Assembly (NCBI GenBank): GCA_013423325.1
Contig: BLJB01000001.1
Location: 62,001 to 126,000 of the forward strand
DNA: 64,000 nt
DNA from: Usnea hakonensis
Lineage: Eukaryota; Ascomycota; Lecanoromycetes; Lecanorales; Parmeliaceae
Direction of reading: 5' to 3'
Of this stretch, positions 32,110 through 44,704 are shown one piece after another; positions within the stretch are counted from its first letter, which is position 1; each line of letters opens with the position of its first letter. Below the pieces are notes generated by a model. It was given only the letters and a program-made list of their open reading frames with translations, did no database searches and was not told the DNA's origin. Made by a program: the position numbers and the translations under genes.

Positions 32110-32822
32110 TGTACTTGGGGACGATGACTAGGATTGATAAGTCTTGCGTTCGCTGAATAGCGAAGGCTGAATGGACTTGGTTTCATGCTGTTTGCCCCGG
32201 ATCAAACGACAAGATAGACCTTTACACGAACTTGAATAGTGGGTTGCAAAGTAGATTTTAGGCCGCATTGTAGCTTCACGCTTACACAAGCGTGTCCTTT
32301 CTTCGCCGTCGAGCATACACTCGGCTCGAAGTACTCAACCACTCATGTCAGACTTATTTCCGTCTGGCGCAAGCACCAATCATTTACTCCTAAGATGAAA
32401 ATCTGACCTCTTGGGGCATTTCGTGTGGCCTCTATCGGAGATGAAAACCTCAAGAGCATTGTAATTTCATTGAGCCAACCTCCTTAAATTTATCCTCGTT
32501 CATATTAGTGTCCAGTTCGATCACATCCAAATTCAAGATTGGAGCGAGCTGTTTCTACACCCGCTCCCATGAAGTAGGCTCCGCTGATTGGTTGAGGAGA
32601 ACGATCATACTTGGGCAGAGTGATTTCAATGTTGTGGCATGACGTCTCATGAAGCCGATGAATTTTTCTCCGTCAGTATGCGATTCGAGAAGCTGAGTAT
32701 AGCTAGGCTGAGTAGAGTGAGCGTTGCAAAAAGCGACCCCGCTCGGGGAGTTGTACTGGCCATCCGATTTATACCTTCAAAGGTTGACCAGTCACAATCC
32801 GGACGACATTGGAATTTCAGTT
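32110..32822. other. Intergenic, PRE3 3' side
   Basis: About 700 bp without a supportable gene. A plus-strand frame at 32639-32944 overlaps the minus-strand fragment described next and shows no protein signature. Confidence 0.45.
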
Positions 32823-33108
32823 CTAGCCGTCTAAGGCTATGGGCGGCCCCAAGAAAATTGGTTGCATGGAGACCTCGAGATCGTAAGCGTCAACCACGAT
32901 ACAAGCGGTCATGCTCTCTAAATGTCGAAACGCGACATGAATGAGTTGCAGCGCGCTATTATGAACGCCTGACGGAAGATCTTCTTTCCAGAAGCTCCAA
33001 GGGATGTGGCTCATTTTCCATTTTGAGAATTTGCCTCCGAGTGAGTCCGAGACCGGAAAGCAAGGAGGCCAGCGGTCGTGGAAGCCCAGGTTGTCGAGAT
33101 CTCGTAGG
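32823..33108 (-). pseudogene. Possible gene fragment cut by the TIR element
   Basis: A minus-strand frame runs open from the element's edge to a stop at 32823-32825, with text such as 'LRDLDNLGFHDRWPP' and 'MSHIPWSFWKEDLP'. The composition (Leu, Trp, charged residues) is like the leucine-rich C-terminal part of fungal F-box proteins, but I cannot confirm that. The frame is interrupted at the target duplication 33103-33108. The possible continuation on the far side of the element is at 54493-54510. Confidence 0.3.
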
Positions 33109-33168
33109 TAGGGTGGACGACGGCTAGGACTAGGACATAACCAAAGACCATTTTTTAATTTTGATTTT
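33109..33168 (+). repeat. Left terminal inverted repeat (60 bp)
   Basis: Begins TAGGGTGGACGACGGC. It matches the reverse complement of 54433-54492 at 59 of 60 positions; the first 48 are perfect. The one mismatch (A here for G in the right arm, after a T) is a RIP-type transition. The outer 40 bp keep their CA dinucleotides. Confidence 0.95.
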
Positions 33169-33413
33169 ACGTATACTAATTTTTTTAATATTCGAATACT
33201 TTCTATACTTCCTATATATACTAATACTCGTACGAGTCTATAGATAGATTAATTACCTTCTATATATCTTTATATAGTTATAGAATTAATAAGAGTAGAA
33301 GTTAGACCTAAATAAGGCTAGCCTTAGCGTATAAAAATTTTTCTTTATATAAAGCTTCTATTTTCTTTCTTTTCTTTTTCCTTACTAATATTACTATTAC
33401 TACTATTAAGGTA

Positions 33414-33500
33414 AATAATAGATATCTATCTCTCTAATTATACGAGTATATAGCTAACTAGCTCTATACGAAGCTCCCCCTCTACTATTACTATTATTAC
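33414..33500 (+). repeat. Direct repeat inside the TIR element
   Basis: About 87 bp starting aataatagatatctatc, repeated at 33591-33677 with transition differences (for example agctaactagctctat against agctaattagctttat). Both copies are RIP-mutated, to different degrees. It may be subterminal repeat structure of the TIR element. Confidence 0.65.
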
Positions 33501-33914
33501 TAAATAAATTAGGTTACCCTTATATTTTAAATATCTAAATATATTACTAATTAGATTTATAGTACTACTATTATAACTATACTACTAAATAAATAATAGA
33601 TATCTATCTTTCTAATTATATAAGTATTTAGCTAATTAGCTTTATATAAAGCTCCCTTTTACTACTATTACTACTACCCCTACTAACCCCCCTTATTTTA
33701 TTAATATAAGTTATCCCTTCCTATACGATTATTATACTAATTATATAAAAAGTATTTATATTATATAATACTAATCTAGCGACTCTATATTAATATACTT
33801 TTATTATTTTTACGGGTCCTACTCCGCCGCTAGGCGGTTACCCAATACTCCTAATAGACTTATAGTAGGTAGCCCCCTTTATTTATATTTCTACTAGTCT
33901 ATAGTTACTCGCCC

Positions 33915-36900
33915 TATTAGGAGACGCACTAGCCCTACTATAGTCAGCCCTACTATTAGTAGCTTAGTATAGCTTCCCCTACCTATATATTCTATACTTC
34001 CTACCTTCTATAGTTTAGTAGTCTTATTATCTTTATTACTATATCTACGTTATACTATAATATCCGTATCGATCCTAATATTATAATAAGACTTCTTCAT
34101 ATATCTACCCGGTAAAGAAAAGTAACGGGCTATTTTTTCTAGCTCGGGTAAATAAGCGAGCTTAATAAAAAAGATATTTAGGTATTTCTTCTTTATAGAA
34201 ACTATATATCTTATCTATACGCCTCGAAAGACTCTATATTATACTATTTAAATTATTAATATTATTAAAATCGGTTAAGAAACGCCTCTATAATTACTAT
34301 TTTAAAAAATCTTTCTCTATATAGAAATACCGATTTCCTATATTACTAGAAAAGACGAACTCTACCCTACTCCGCTTTAATAACCACTTAAGAAACCCCC
34401 CTATTAAGTATACGATATTCGAATCTACTTATTTTATAGTATACTTAGTATTTAGGGTAAAAGATTTAATTAATAGTCGAAAGTATTAAAAATTATTAAA
34501 AAATCGTCTCTTAATACCTACTTTTTTTTTAATACTATAACTTCTCCTTATATAAATCGTCCTATATTAATACCTAAATACGTACCTCTATATCGCCGTT
34601 ATAAGGCTACTCCTTCTTCTTAATAATATCTTAATTATAAAGACCTATATATAAGATATTTACCTCCTAATTCGCTACTACGTACTATATCTAGTATATA
34701 ACGATCTCTTTCTATTAATAATCTTCGTTATCGATTTAAGTAGGAAGGCGATTTACCTAGATTTAAGCGGGAGCAAGATAGCTCCTAGGGCTAAGATTTA
34801 TCTAGATTTCTACCTCTATCCCCGCCCCTACTATTACTATAAGATTTTAAAGTATTACGAGCACGTAGCTAGTATTCTTAATAGAAATAGAATAGTTCCC
34901 TAGACTAGAATTTATCTAAGTTACTACCTCTATCCCTACCTCTACTATTACGAGTATATAGTTATAGCTATAGATTACTATTTAGCTACCTATAAAGCTT
35001 ACCCCTAATTTAGAGACTATTTTTAAATCCTCGGTTTCTAGACTTATTAATATTTAATAGTTCTAGTATAGATATCCTTTTTAAAGACTAGAAGCTCCAA
35101 ATTTAGAATAAGCTAATTATTAATAAAGATTATTATTTTTCCGAGTACTTCTAAATTACCTATATTATTACTCGTCTCGGAGAAAAGGTAATTAAGTATA
35201 CGCTACTAAAACGACATACTAACTCGTACTACTTAGTAGGCTAATTACTAGATTAACTAATTAATATCTATAAACTTCTACTAAGAGTAGAAAATACTAT
35301 ATATTAAGAAGCCTTTAAAATACTAGAATAAAGAAATAGGCTATTTTCTAAATTCTATTTAGACTTTATAAAGTACGTCCTATTTATTAATTAAGATCTA
35401 ATAGAGTTATATCTCTATAATAAGATTAACGATAAGCTCCGGGATACTATAATAAACCTAATAGATTATTTACTTCCGGTATTAAGAGATAAGTTAATAA
35501 TACTAGATTATATTTTTAGAGCCTCTATAGTACGTAAGGCTAAGAGGAAAGTAGACCGGTTTACTAAATAACTCGCTTTAGTAAGTATAGAGTCTAGATT
35601 AAAGAAGCCTAGAAAATACTCTATTATTACTTATCCTAATCCGGACAAATTTAGGCGGTAGTAAATATAGTAGGAAGATATTATAATTAGCTAGAAATTA
35701 GCCCTACTAAATTAGTTTTAATTTAATAATACTTTAGATAATACGCTATTCGGCTTACTTTTATATATTTAAGTTATATAGATCTATTTTAGCAAATTGC
35801 GCCTAGAGAGATAACTACTAAAATCTCTTATTTCTTAATATCTATATTAAGTTAGACCTACTATATATACTCCTATACTTAATATATACCTAAATACCGT
35901 CCGAAACTATAGTATATTACCCCTAGAGCCTACAATAGTAGCTCCAAACAATAGGATCATTAATATAATATATAAAAGTAATAAATAAATCTATCTAAAG
36001 AAGTAAATATAAGTAAGTGAATACCAAGACAATAGCTAGGTAAGAGCTATTATAATAATACTATAAATTATCCGAGTTACTATTATAATAATATCCCTTA
36101 AATATAAAAATACCTAAGTCCTATAGGTATATAGGATATAATAATATAGATATAATAATATAATAAAAGTTACGGTAATAGACTATAAGACCTATAAGAC
36201 GACTTATAAGGCTCCTATTTCGGAAGTCTATTCTAACCCCTATAGTAGTACTAGAAATAGTAAATCCGACTCTATAATAATAGTATACCGGCCCCTATAT
36301 TAATAAAGTAGTATACGAAAGGCTTTAAAAAATAAGCTATAGGAACCCTTTATAGAAGGATATAATAATATATAATATAGCGAAAGTTACTACGTAATAG
36401 AAGGTAGACTATTAAGGCCTTCTATAGATAAGGTATATTACGATAGCGATAGTACTATAGTAGAGTATATTATAATAGTAATAAGATACCTTAGAAAGCT
36501 CTATTAACGGCTACGGATAAATATTATATATATTAAAAGGATACTTACTAGATTAATAAGGCTCTTATTACTTATAGTAATATATTATATCTTTTACCTT
36601 TACCGTAATCTAAACTATTATATTACTAGTCTATTATTTCTAGCTTAACGTACCCTACCTTCGAAATTATTAACGAGGTCTATAGTATTACTAAGCTATA
36701 CTTTAGTATACTATTAATCCTTATACGAATTATAGCCCTTTTATTTTACTAGGTATCTTTCTCCCTACTTTATAATAATATATTCGACCTCCTATAACTT
36801 ATATATATTAGTATTACCTTCGATAAATACTAAGTTAGGTTATTCCGGTAAAGGACGTTAATATAGATCTAGACCTAGGGGTATAGGCTCTAATATAGTA

Positions 36901-39900
36901 ATACTAATAATTAGATATACGCGCTAATATACTAGTAGGTTAAGCTTATAGGCGAGATTACTAATCCGACTTAGTACCTTAAAGGGTCCCGCGTATTACT
37001 ATTCTAGCTTCCTAGTAATAATAGTATTACTAGGTATATTATACCCTTTATAGAGTTTTAGAAATACGGATTATCTATCTTTAAAAATAAGTAGCTTATA
37101 ATACTTATTATAGTAATACTTAGAGCTTATACTTATAAAGGCTAATACGTTAGTAGTACTAATCCGCGTTATAGGAAGGTTTAAGTTAGATATAATAGTA
37201 GAAATAAGATCTAAAGATTAATTTAATTTAAAGCTATAGTTAGTCTTATTAGCTAATAGACTAATAGCTAAATTACTAGAGTTTAAAATAGACTAAATAC
37301 GTAATAAGACCTTTAGCTACTTTTTAAGACTATTTAAAATAGCTATAAAGTATTATAATATAATTTTTATAATTTAATTAGTTCTTTTACTCTATCTATT
37401 AATCTAGGGGTAATATACGATAGAATATAGAAGCTTAATATAGAGCTTTTTAAATAATACGGTCTATAATTCTAATAAAAATTTCGGATTACGATCTAAA
37501 AAGATTATTTTAGGTAGACCCTAATCTCCTATTTCTAATCGCTTAAGTAATATAGTAGCCTATTCGCCTATTATCTATATTATTTTTCTAGATACTATTA
37601 TATTTCTTTTACTAAACTTATAAGTAACTAATATAGCTACGTTAAATCCTTCGGCTAAGATAGATAAGGCTAGAATAAAATCTATTATAAGTATATAGAA
37701 TAGAATTAGAGGACTATAGATTAGTTATATATTACTATATAAAGCGTAATATCATATTTAATAAACTAAGTAAGCTAGACAATACTTTAGATATTCTCGA
37801 AGGTATCTAGATAGCCCTTAAATATATTAAGACCGTACTACCCTCTTATAGTAGCGCGTAAATCCTAGATATCCCTCTATAATATAGATAATATCTAGTA
37901 TATCCTTAACTACTACTTATAATATATATAGTTATCTAGCTCTAATAGATTTATCGACGTAGTAGATTAAATAATTAGGTAACTTATTAGGTACCTTAAC
38001 TAGGAATATAGCGGTTATAGAAGGCTTCGGTAATTTAGAAGGCTTCTTTAATACTATAGCTATAGAAAGCTTCGATAAATTAGGCTTTAATATTCTAATA
38101 GTAATAGCTAATATCTCTATAGGTCCGATATAAGCTCTCTATAACTCTAAAGTCTTTAATAATAAGCTTATAGAAGCCTCTTATAACTTCTTAAAAGGTA
38201 GTATTACTATAATAGAAGTACTATAAGGGGCTTTATTTATTATATCGAGAGCTTTCGTAACCGTAGTCTCCCCTTATATAAAAGGGAGTTTAGTTCTGTC
38301 CTTAGAACTATAAGTCTTTTTATCCTCTAAATATAATATAGTAAATACTTTCTTTTAGGCGGGGTTAATATTATACCCTTTAGTAACCCGTTATTTAAAT
38401 ATATTAGTTATTTCTATTAAGGTAGTTATATAGGCGTAGTCGATTTCTAAATAAGAATATAATATATTAAATTCTAAATATTATAGCGGAGTACTATTAC
38501 GATTACTACTAGTAAGTCTTAAAAGTATATTAGAGACTATATTACTTTTTCCGGGCTTATAATATATATTAAGATTAAAAGTCTAAAGGTACTAAGATAT
38601 CCTAATAAGCCTTAAGTTTAACCGTAATATAGAAATAGTATTTAGTAAGAATTACTTTACTATATCTATAGTTATAGAATAGTTAGTAAAGATAATAATC
38701 TTATATCTACTTAATTTAATTAGATAGCGGATTTTATAGATAATCTATATTAAGGTAGCGATTTCTAGCTCTATAGACTAATAGTTTACCTCCGTAATAA
38801 TAAATAAATAACTTAAGTATATAATAGGACGTATTTTCTTCTATCTCTTAATAGTATATACTATAGTTACTAACTTATTAGGATTTAAGTTATTATAAGG
38901 TTTAGATAGAGACTATTTATTATTATAATAAATAATAACTCTAAACCCGAACTTCTTTAATATATCTATATTAATATAAAGGACCTTATTAGATAAGAAA
39001 TAAATTAAATAAGAAGGCTTATTAAGTAGGCGCTATAAAGTAGTAAAAGACTCTAGCTCTACTACCGTAAAATCTATAAGGCGAATAGTAGTAGAAAAGG
39101 TCTTTCGTTTATAACTACCCTTTAGAGATAGCTTTAATAGCTCTATCTTTTAATCTTAAAATAATTTAGTAATTTATATATATTATATAATATAGTTATA
39201 TAAATATCCGGTTATCCCTAAATATATTTCTAATACTCTAAATATATACGGAAATTAAAGCTTATTAATTATAGTAAGGCGCTACTTAGGGGTTAAGAGA
39301 CTAAAGGAGTTAACTCGTTACCCTAATAATTATATATTAAGATAATTAAGAAAGGACTTAATAGGCTTAAATATAATACTAATATATAAGAAAAGTATAA
39401 AGACCTAATATAGATATATTAGGTATTTTTCTAGTATTTTCGAGAATATAATAATATTATCTATATATCTTTTTACGAAGTCCTTAAAGTCACGAAGTAG
39501 ACGATTAATCTACTATTAGATATAGGTAGATAAATTATAATAGTCTATAAATAATATATTAAAGGTCTCTTAACCCTTATAAATAACTATAGTCTACTTA
39601 TATTAATTTAACGGGTATACTCGCTACTAATAAAAGAAGGCTACTTTATTAATATAAGTTATAAAGCAATAGCCTATAATAAGACTAATAACGTTATCTT
39701 ATAGAGGTAAAGGGTAAGTATCCTAAATTAATATCTAGTTTAATATTCGGATATCTATTATAGGTCGTCCTTTATCTTTACCGTCTACTATTTTATAGAT
39801 TATAAAAATAGGCTAATAAAAGGGTATAGCATATCTAGTATACTTAAGGCGTCCCTAGACTTAAAGTTTATTAAAGACTCTATTAATAATAGCGTAGTCC

Positions 39901-42900
39901 TTAATATTTAAGTAATAGACCTTTAGCTTTTCTATAATCTTAGATTTCTAGCCTAGACGTAATAGGATCCTTATCTAGTCCTCTTATAATAGATTAATAG
40001 TACCTCCCTTATTATACTATAGCTCTATAAATTTATTAATAATTACGGTAAGCTTTATAATATCCTTATTAGTACTATAGACTATTACCCTATTTAGTAA
40101 GATAGTCTTATAAGGGGTACTAGGCTTCTAAAGGCTTATAGAAGGCTTCCGAAGTATCCTAATAGATATAGGAAGCCCGGTTATAGGAGGCTACTATAAT
40201 ATACTAATAGAAGGTTACCGTAGTAAGTCTACTAGCTAGGTAAAAGCTTTCTCGCTCTATAAGGCTATATAGGCTTACTTAGAAAGCTTAATAGCTAGGT
40301 TAGCTTCTTATAACGAGATATAATAGTATCTATTAGCTTTAATATCTATAATAGATCCGATTCGAAGCCTTTTAGAGAGGCTAATAGGGTCATCAGAATT
40401 ATTCCTAGTAAGTACTATATAGAAAGATAAATTAATTAGTATAATAAATAGTATAATAGAGTATCTATCTACTAGCTTAAATATAAAGTTACTAATAGGT
40501 AATTCGTAATACTCTATTAAGATTACGAAATAAGATTTAATAGGAATAGTAATAGGCTTTCTAAATATAATATCTTACTTAATAAAGGGCCTTATTAGTA
40601 TTACTATAAGATTAAATATAGTACGGTAACTACTAATATAGCTAGTACGTATAGAGATAGTTAAATTAATATCTTCTAAGGCTAGAATATCTATTCCGAT
40701 AAATATCTTTACTCTAAAATTATTAATTATAAAGGCGGGATACTAGATTAAGGCGTTAATAGCCTAACCATTATACCTTCCTAATATATAGATATTTAGA
40801 TTAATATATTCTATAATAGAGTAGTAGCTTAATCTAATTCCGCGTACTATAAGTAGCGAATCCTTTCTAAGAATAATATACTTTAGTAGCTATAATTTTA
40901 GAAAGCCACAATCTATAAGGATAATAGAGTATCTAGTATCCTAATAAACTATTTCTACTATAGTAGTAGGGCTTAATTTTACTATAGTATATAAATAGTA
41001 ATATAATCGTAGTAAGTACCTAGGGGTAGATTATAATATAGACTTCTTAATATTTAACTTAATAATCTTAGTAGTACTATAAGTATAATTAATAAAGGCT
41101 TTAGGAGTTAACTTTTTAAAATTAGAAGTTAACTTTAATTAATAGTACTCCCGACTTTTTAGATACTTATATAGTAGATTCTTAGACGTAAATAGTACTT
41201 AATAATAATAATAGATAAATAATAAAGGCTATAACGAGCTAGTAAAATATATATTAGACTAAAATTCGTCTTCTTATAATAAGTAATATAATAGATCCTC
41301 GTTACTATAGAAGCCTTCTTTAGCTTCCTTATTACTATAATCCTTATTAGTATTACTTTCGTTAGGATCGTTAGGATACTACTCTTCTATATCCTCGCCT
41401 TAATAAGCCGCGGTACGAGGGCGGTTACAAAAGGCTTTACGAGGCCTCTAAGGCCTATTATAGCCTCTTATAGTAGCATTATTAAAGTTTCCTACTAGCT
41501 CTTACTTTATATACCCGCCCTATTACGGTAATACTTTATTAGGATAGGCCTAAGTACCGTATCCTTAACCTATTTAAGCCGCCTAAGACTACCGATTTAT
41601 ACTTAGAGGTTATAGTAAGGCCTATAGAGTATTACTATTACTCTAGTATAGACGATTATAGCCTTATTAATATATCTATCTATACTAATATAGAGGATAC
41701 TAGTATTAATAGGATATAGGCTAATAGGCTAGTATAAAAGATTATAATAGAACCTAATATATCTTCTACGGCCTATTAGATTATAACTAGTATTATAGTT
41801 ACTTACCTCTATTATTTTTACTTATTTATTAAAGGCTTCTATTACTATCTAGCTCGTCTCGTATAATATTATAAAAGATATTTTACTTAGTATCTAACTA
41901 ATTAAAAAAGTTAACAAGGGTAGTAGCTATAGTAGGCTCTACTAGATAGATCCGGAATTTAAAGTATATCTTAGTATAGGTAAGTAATAGTTAGTTATAT
42001 AATAATAATCCTATAGTTTTAGTATACCGAATAATATCTTATATATAGGCTCGTAAGGTATATTTATTTTTAGTATCCTATAACGAGTAACTATAACGGT
42101 CTAATATATTCTATATATTAGGGCCCTTTTCTTTAAATCTATTAGTAATCATAGTATACTAATAATCTATTAAGGCGTTATATAGTAAATCCTTTTTAAG
42201 CTTACTAAGCTTAATAGAGTACTAAACTAAGGTACTACTATATAGAGCTTAAATAATTATTAGTCTTATATTAATATTAAAATACGTCTTAGTAAGATCT
42301 TTAAAATAATTAATCTAGATAAATATATCCTAGTAGTAGATATATTATCTAATACTAATAATAGCCTTATTATACTTACTCTTATAATCGGGATCGAAGT
42401 ATTCTAAATCTTTAATACGTAATTTACTATAAGCCTCGGCCTACTATATAATAGGCTATATAACCGCTTATATAGATTATAGTACTACTATCGTAGATTA
42501 TTATTATATAGTATTATAGAGGTTATCCCTTAGGACCCTTATATCGTCCCGAATTATCTAATATATAGCTCGTAGGATCTTAGGGTCTATTATTAGAGCC
42601 GGTTAACTATTCTAGCCTTATATATTAGCTATATTAGAAGGCTTCGATAGAGTAGTAATAGTAGGGGAATCCGATAGGATAATATTAGAGGTAGTAAAAA
42701 GATCCGGGCTATCGGGTATAGTAGCTAGATCCGGAGTACTAGAGTTATCTCTAGTAATAATAGAAGACGGAGGCTATAATAGTAGCTCTCTAAGGTCTCT
42801 TATTACTATATTAAATTATCTAAAAGTATTTTAAAAGGTAGATTTATTAATAGCCTAGAATAGTAGCTAGGATAGATTAAGTAACTAGGATTATACTTAT

Positions 42901-44281
42901 ATATAACGATCTCGGTTAGACGGTACTTATTACGATAGTACTAGCTTAGAAATATAGATTATAATATAGTATATATAGAAAGTAGTCGAGTACTCGATTA
43001 ATTATAAATAAGGGTAATTAGTATTAGTAAATTTAATAATCTCGTAGACTATAGTTAGGATAGTAGTATCTAATATAATAGTACTACTCTCGACTTATAA
43101 TTAGTAGACTAGTTTAATTAATAGCTAAAAGGGTAATTAGATTATAGTAAGGGAGTTTAAAAAGGCTATAGGAGGCCTATAGAAGGCTACTATAAACGAG
43201 TTTAAAGGCTATAATAGATATAGTAATTAAAGTAATATAATAACAATAAAAGTAATAAAGAAGTAATTAAGTACCTATAGAAGGCTTTAGTAGGCCTCTA
43301 AAAGGGTATAGTAAAGATATAAGAGTAGTATAATAAAAGATAATAGCGGAAGTAGAGACAAAAGTAATAACGTAATTAATAAATCTAGTAATACAATTAC
43401 GTCTAATAGATCTAGTTAGTTACCGTAGCTAATTATATAGTAGCTTTATATAAACGGATCAGGGGTTACTACCATTTTATAATAGTAGCTCTAAATAATA
43501 GGATCATTAGTATAATATATAAAAGTAATAAATAAATCTATCTAAAAAAGTAAATATAAGTAAGTAAATATTAAGATAATAGCTAGGCAAGAGCTATTAT
43601 AATAATGCTATAAGTTATCCGAGTTACTACCATAATAGAGCCTTACTATCGCTAGTAGTAGCCTATATCGAAATTACCTCTAGATATTTAGCCAGATTTT
43701 TTAGAGAAAGTTTATAATAAGGCTCCATAATTAAGGTTTAGTTTAGTTCAGTTCGGCTCGAAAGTATCTAGCTAATAAGAGGCCTTTATTTTAACAATTT
43801 CCTCTCCGCTTAGAAATCGAATATTAAATAGTTATCTAATATCGAAATACCTTTTTATCAACTATTTTATTAATCTATAGCTAAATTACTTTATTCCTAA
43901 AGCCCCTAAATAGTATAATATTATACTAGTAATATCGAGTATTAATATCGTCTTAATCCGACTATTATCAATAGACCTCTCCGACGGATTTATTCAATAT
44001 ACAAATCGGAATATACAAATCGAAAGTCTTTTTTAGTATATAAAGTAAGTCTTTTCTCCTTTTCTTCTCCTTTCTACAAGCTATAAGGACATATCTTTTT
44101 TAGAGAGGGGGGTAATATTAGGAGACGCACTAGCCCTACTATAGTTAGCTCTACTACTAGTAGCTTAGTATAGCTTCCCCTACCTATATATTCTATACTT
44201 CCTACCTTCTATAGTTTAATAGTCTTATTATCTTTATTACTATATCTACGTTATACTATAATATCCGTATCAATCCTAATA
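33915..44281 (+). mobile_element. LTR retrotransposon A, interrupted by LTR-B
   Basis: LTRs of 166 bp at 33915-34080 and 44116-44281, nearly identical. The target duplication is CGCCC (33910-33914 and 44282-44286). LTR ends read TATTAGGA..TCCTAATA, from TGTTAGGA..TCCTAACA after RIP. Without LTR-B the internal part is only about 2.3 kb. A decayed Gag-like stretch lies on the plus strand around 35340-35650 (frame reads 'KINDKLRDTIINLIDYLLPV' and 'IVRKAKRKVDRFTK'). No reverse transcriptase was found in the remaining sequence, so it was probably a gag-only or non-autonomous element. Confidence 0.85.
35931..43637 (-). mobile_element. LTR retrotransposon B, Ty3/Gypsy, nested in A
   Basis: LTRs of 160 bp at 35931-36090 and 43478-43637. 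Target duplication GAGCC (35926-35930 and 43638-43642). The pol remnant reads on the minus strand. Around 39440-39720 the reverse-transcriptase text 'RLLRDFKDFVKRYIDNIIIF' is legible with stops between blocks; the family motif is AYIDDIVIFS. Around 37440-37540 an integrase-like 'GLPKIIFLDRNPKFL' is readable. Integrase lies downstream of reverse transcriptase in the minus orientation, which is the Ty3/Gypsy order. All frames are broken by RIP stops. Confidence 0.88.
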
Positions 44282-44286
44282 CGCCC

Positions 44287-44699
44287 TTCTAAAGTAAGAT
44301 ATACTATTTATCTTTAAATAAATTATTACCGCTTAAATAGTTTCTATATAATAATTATATATTAACGCTATCTTACTCTAAAGTTAGGGGTATATAGTTT
44401 AATTTATATATAACTAGTACTAGTATACGCGCCTTAATCTTATATTCTTTCTAGAGTACTAGTACTTACCCGGTTATTTTAGAGAATATTATATTAACTA
44501 TAAATAATAGGACTATAGCGCGCGGTACTCCTTCGTATAAGGGGATATAGAGCCGGATAATAGAGACTATAATAATAGGTCTAGCCCCTACTATACGAGG
44601 TCTCTCTCGCTAGATAATTATCGCCCTATACGATAACGTCTACCTAGCCCTAAATAGGGGGAAAGGAAGTTACTAGACCCTTCGGGGTCTTAAGGGAAC
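44287..44699. other. TIR-element segment between LTR-A and LTR-C
   Basis: 413 bp of the older element's own sequence, between the two retrotransposon insertions. RIP-mutated but with several CG-rich words (for example tagcgcgcggtactcc near 44515). No motif recognised. Confidence 0.6.
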
Positions 44700-44704
44700 C
44701 CTAT

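Noticed and set aside
33109..33116. TAGGGTGG end as telomeric repeat
   Set aside because: Only a single TAGGG word, no tandem array, and ordinary genes on both sides.
35920..43660. CRISPR-like or tandem array, suggested by the two identical blocks
   Set aside because: They are a single pair of 160-bp direct repeats with a 5-bp target duplication, that is, LTRs.
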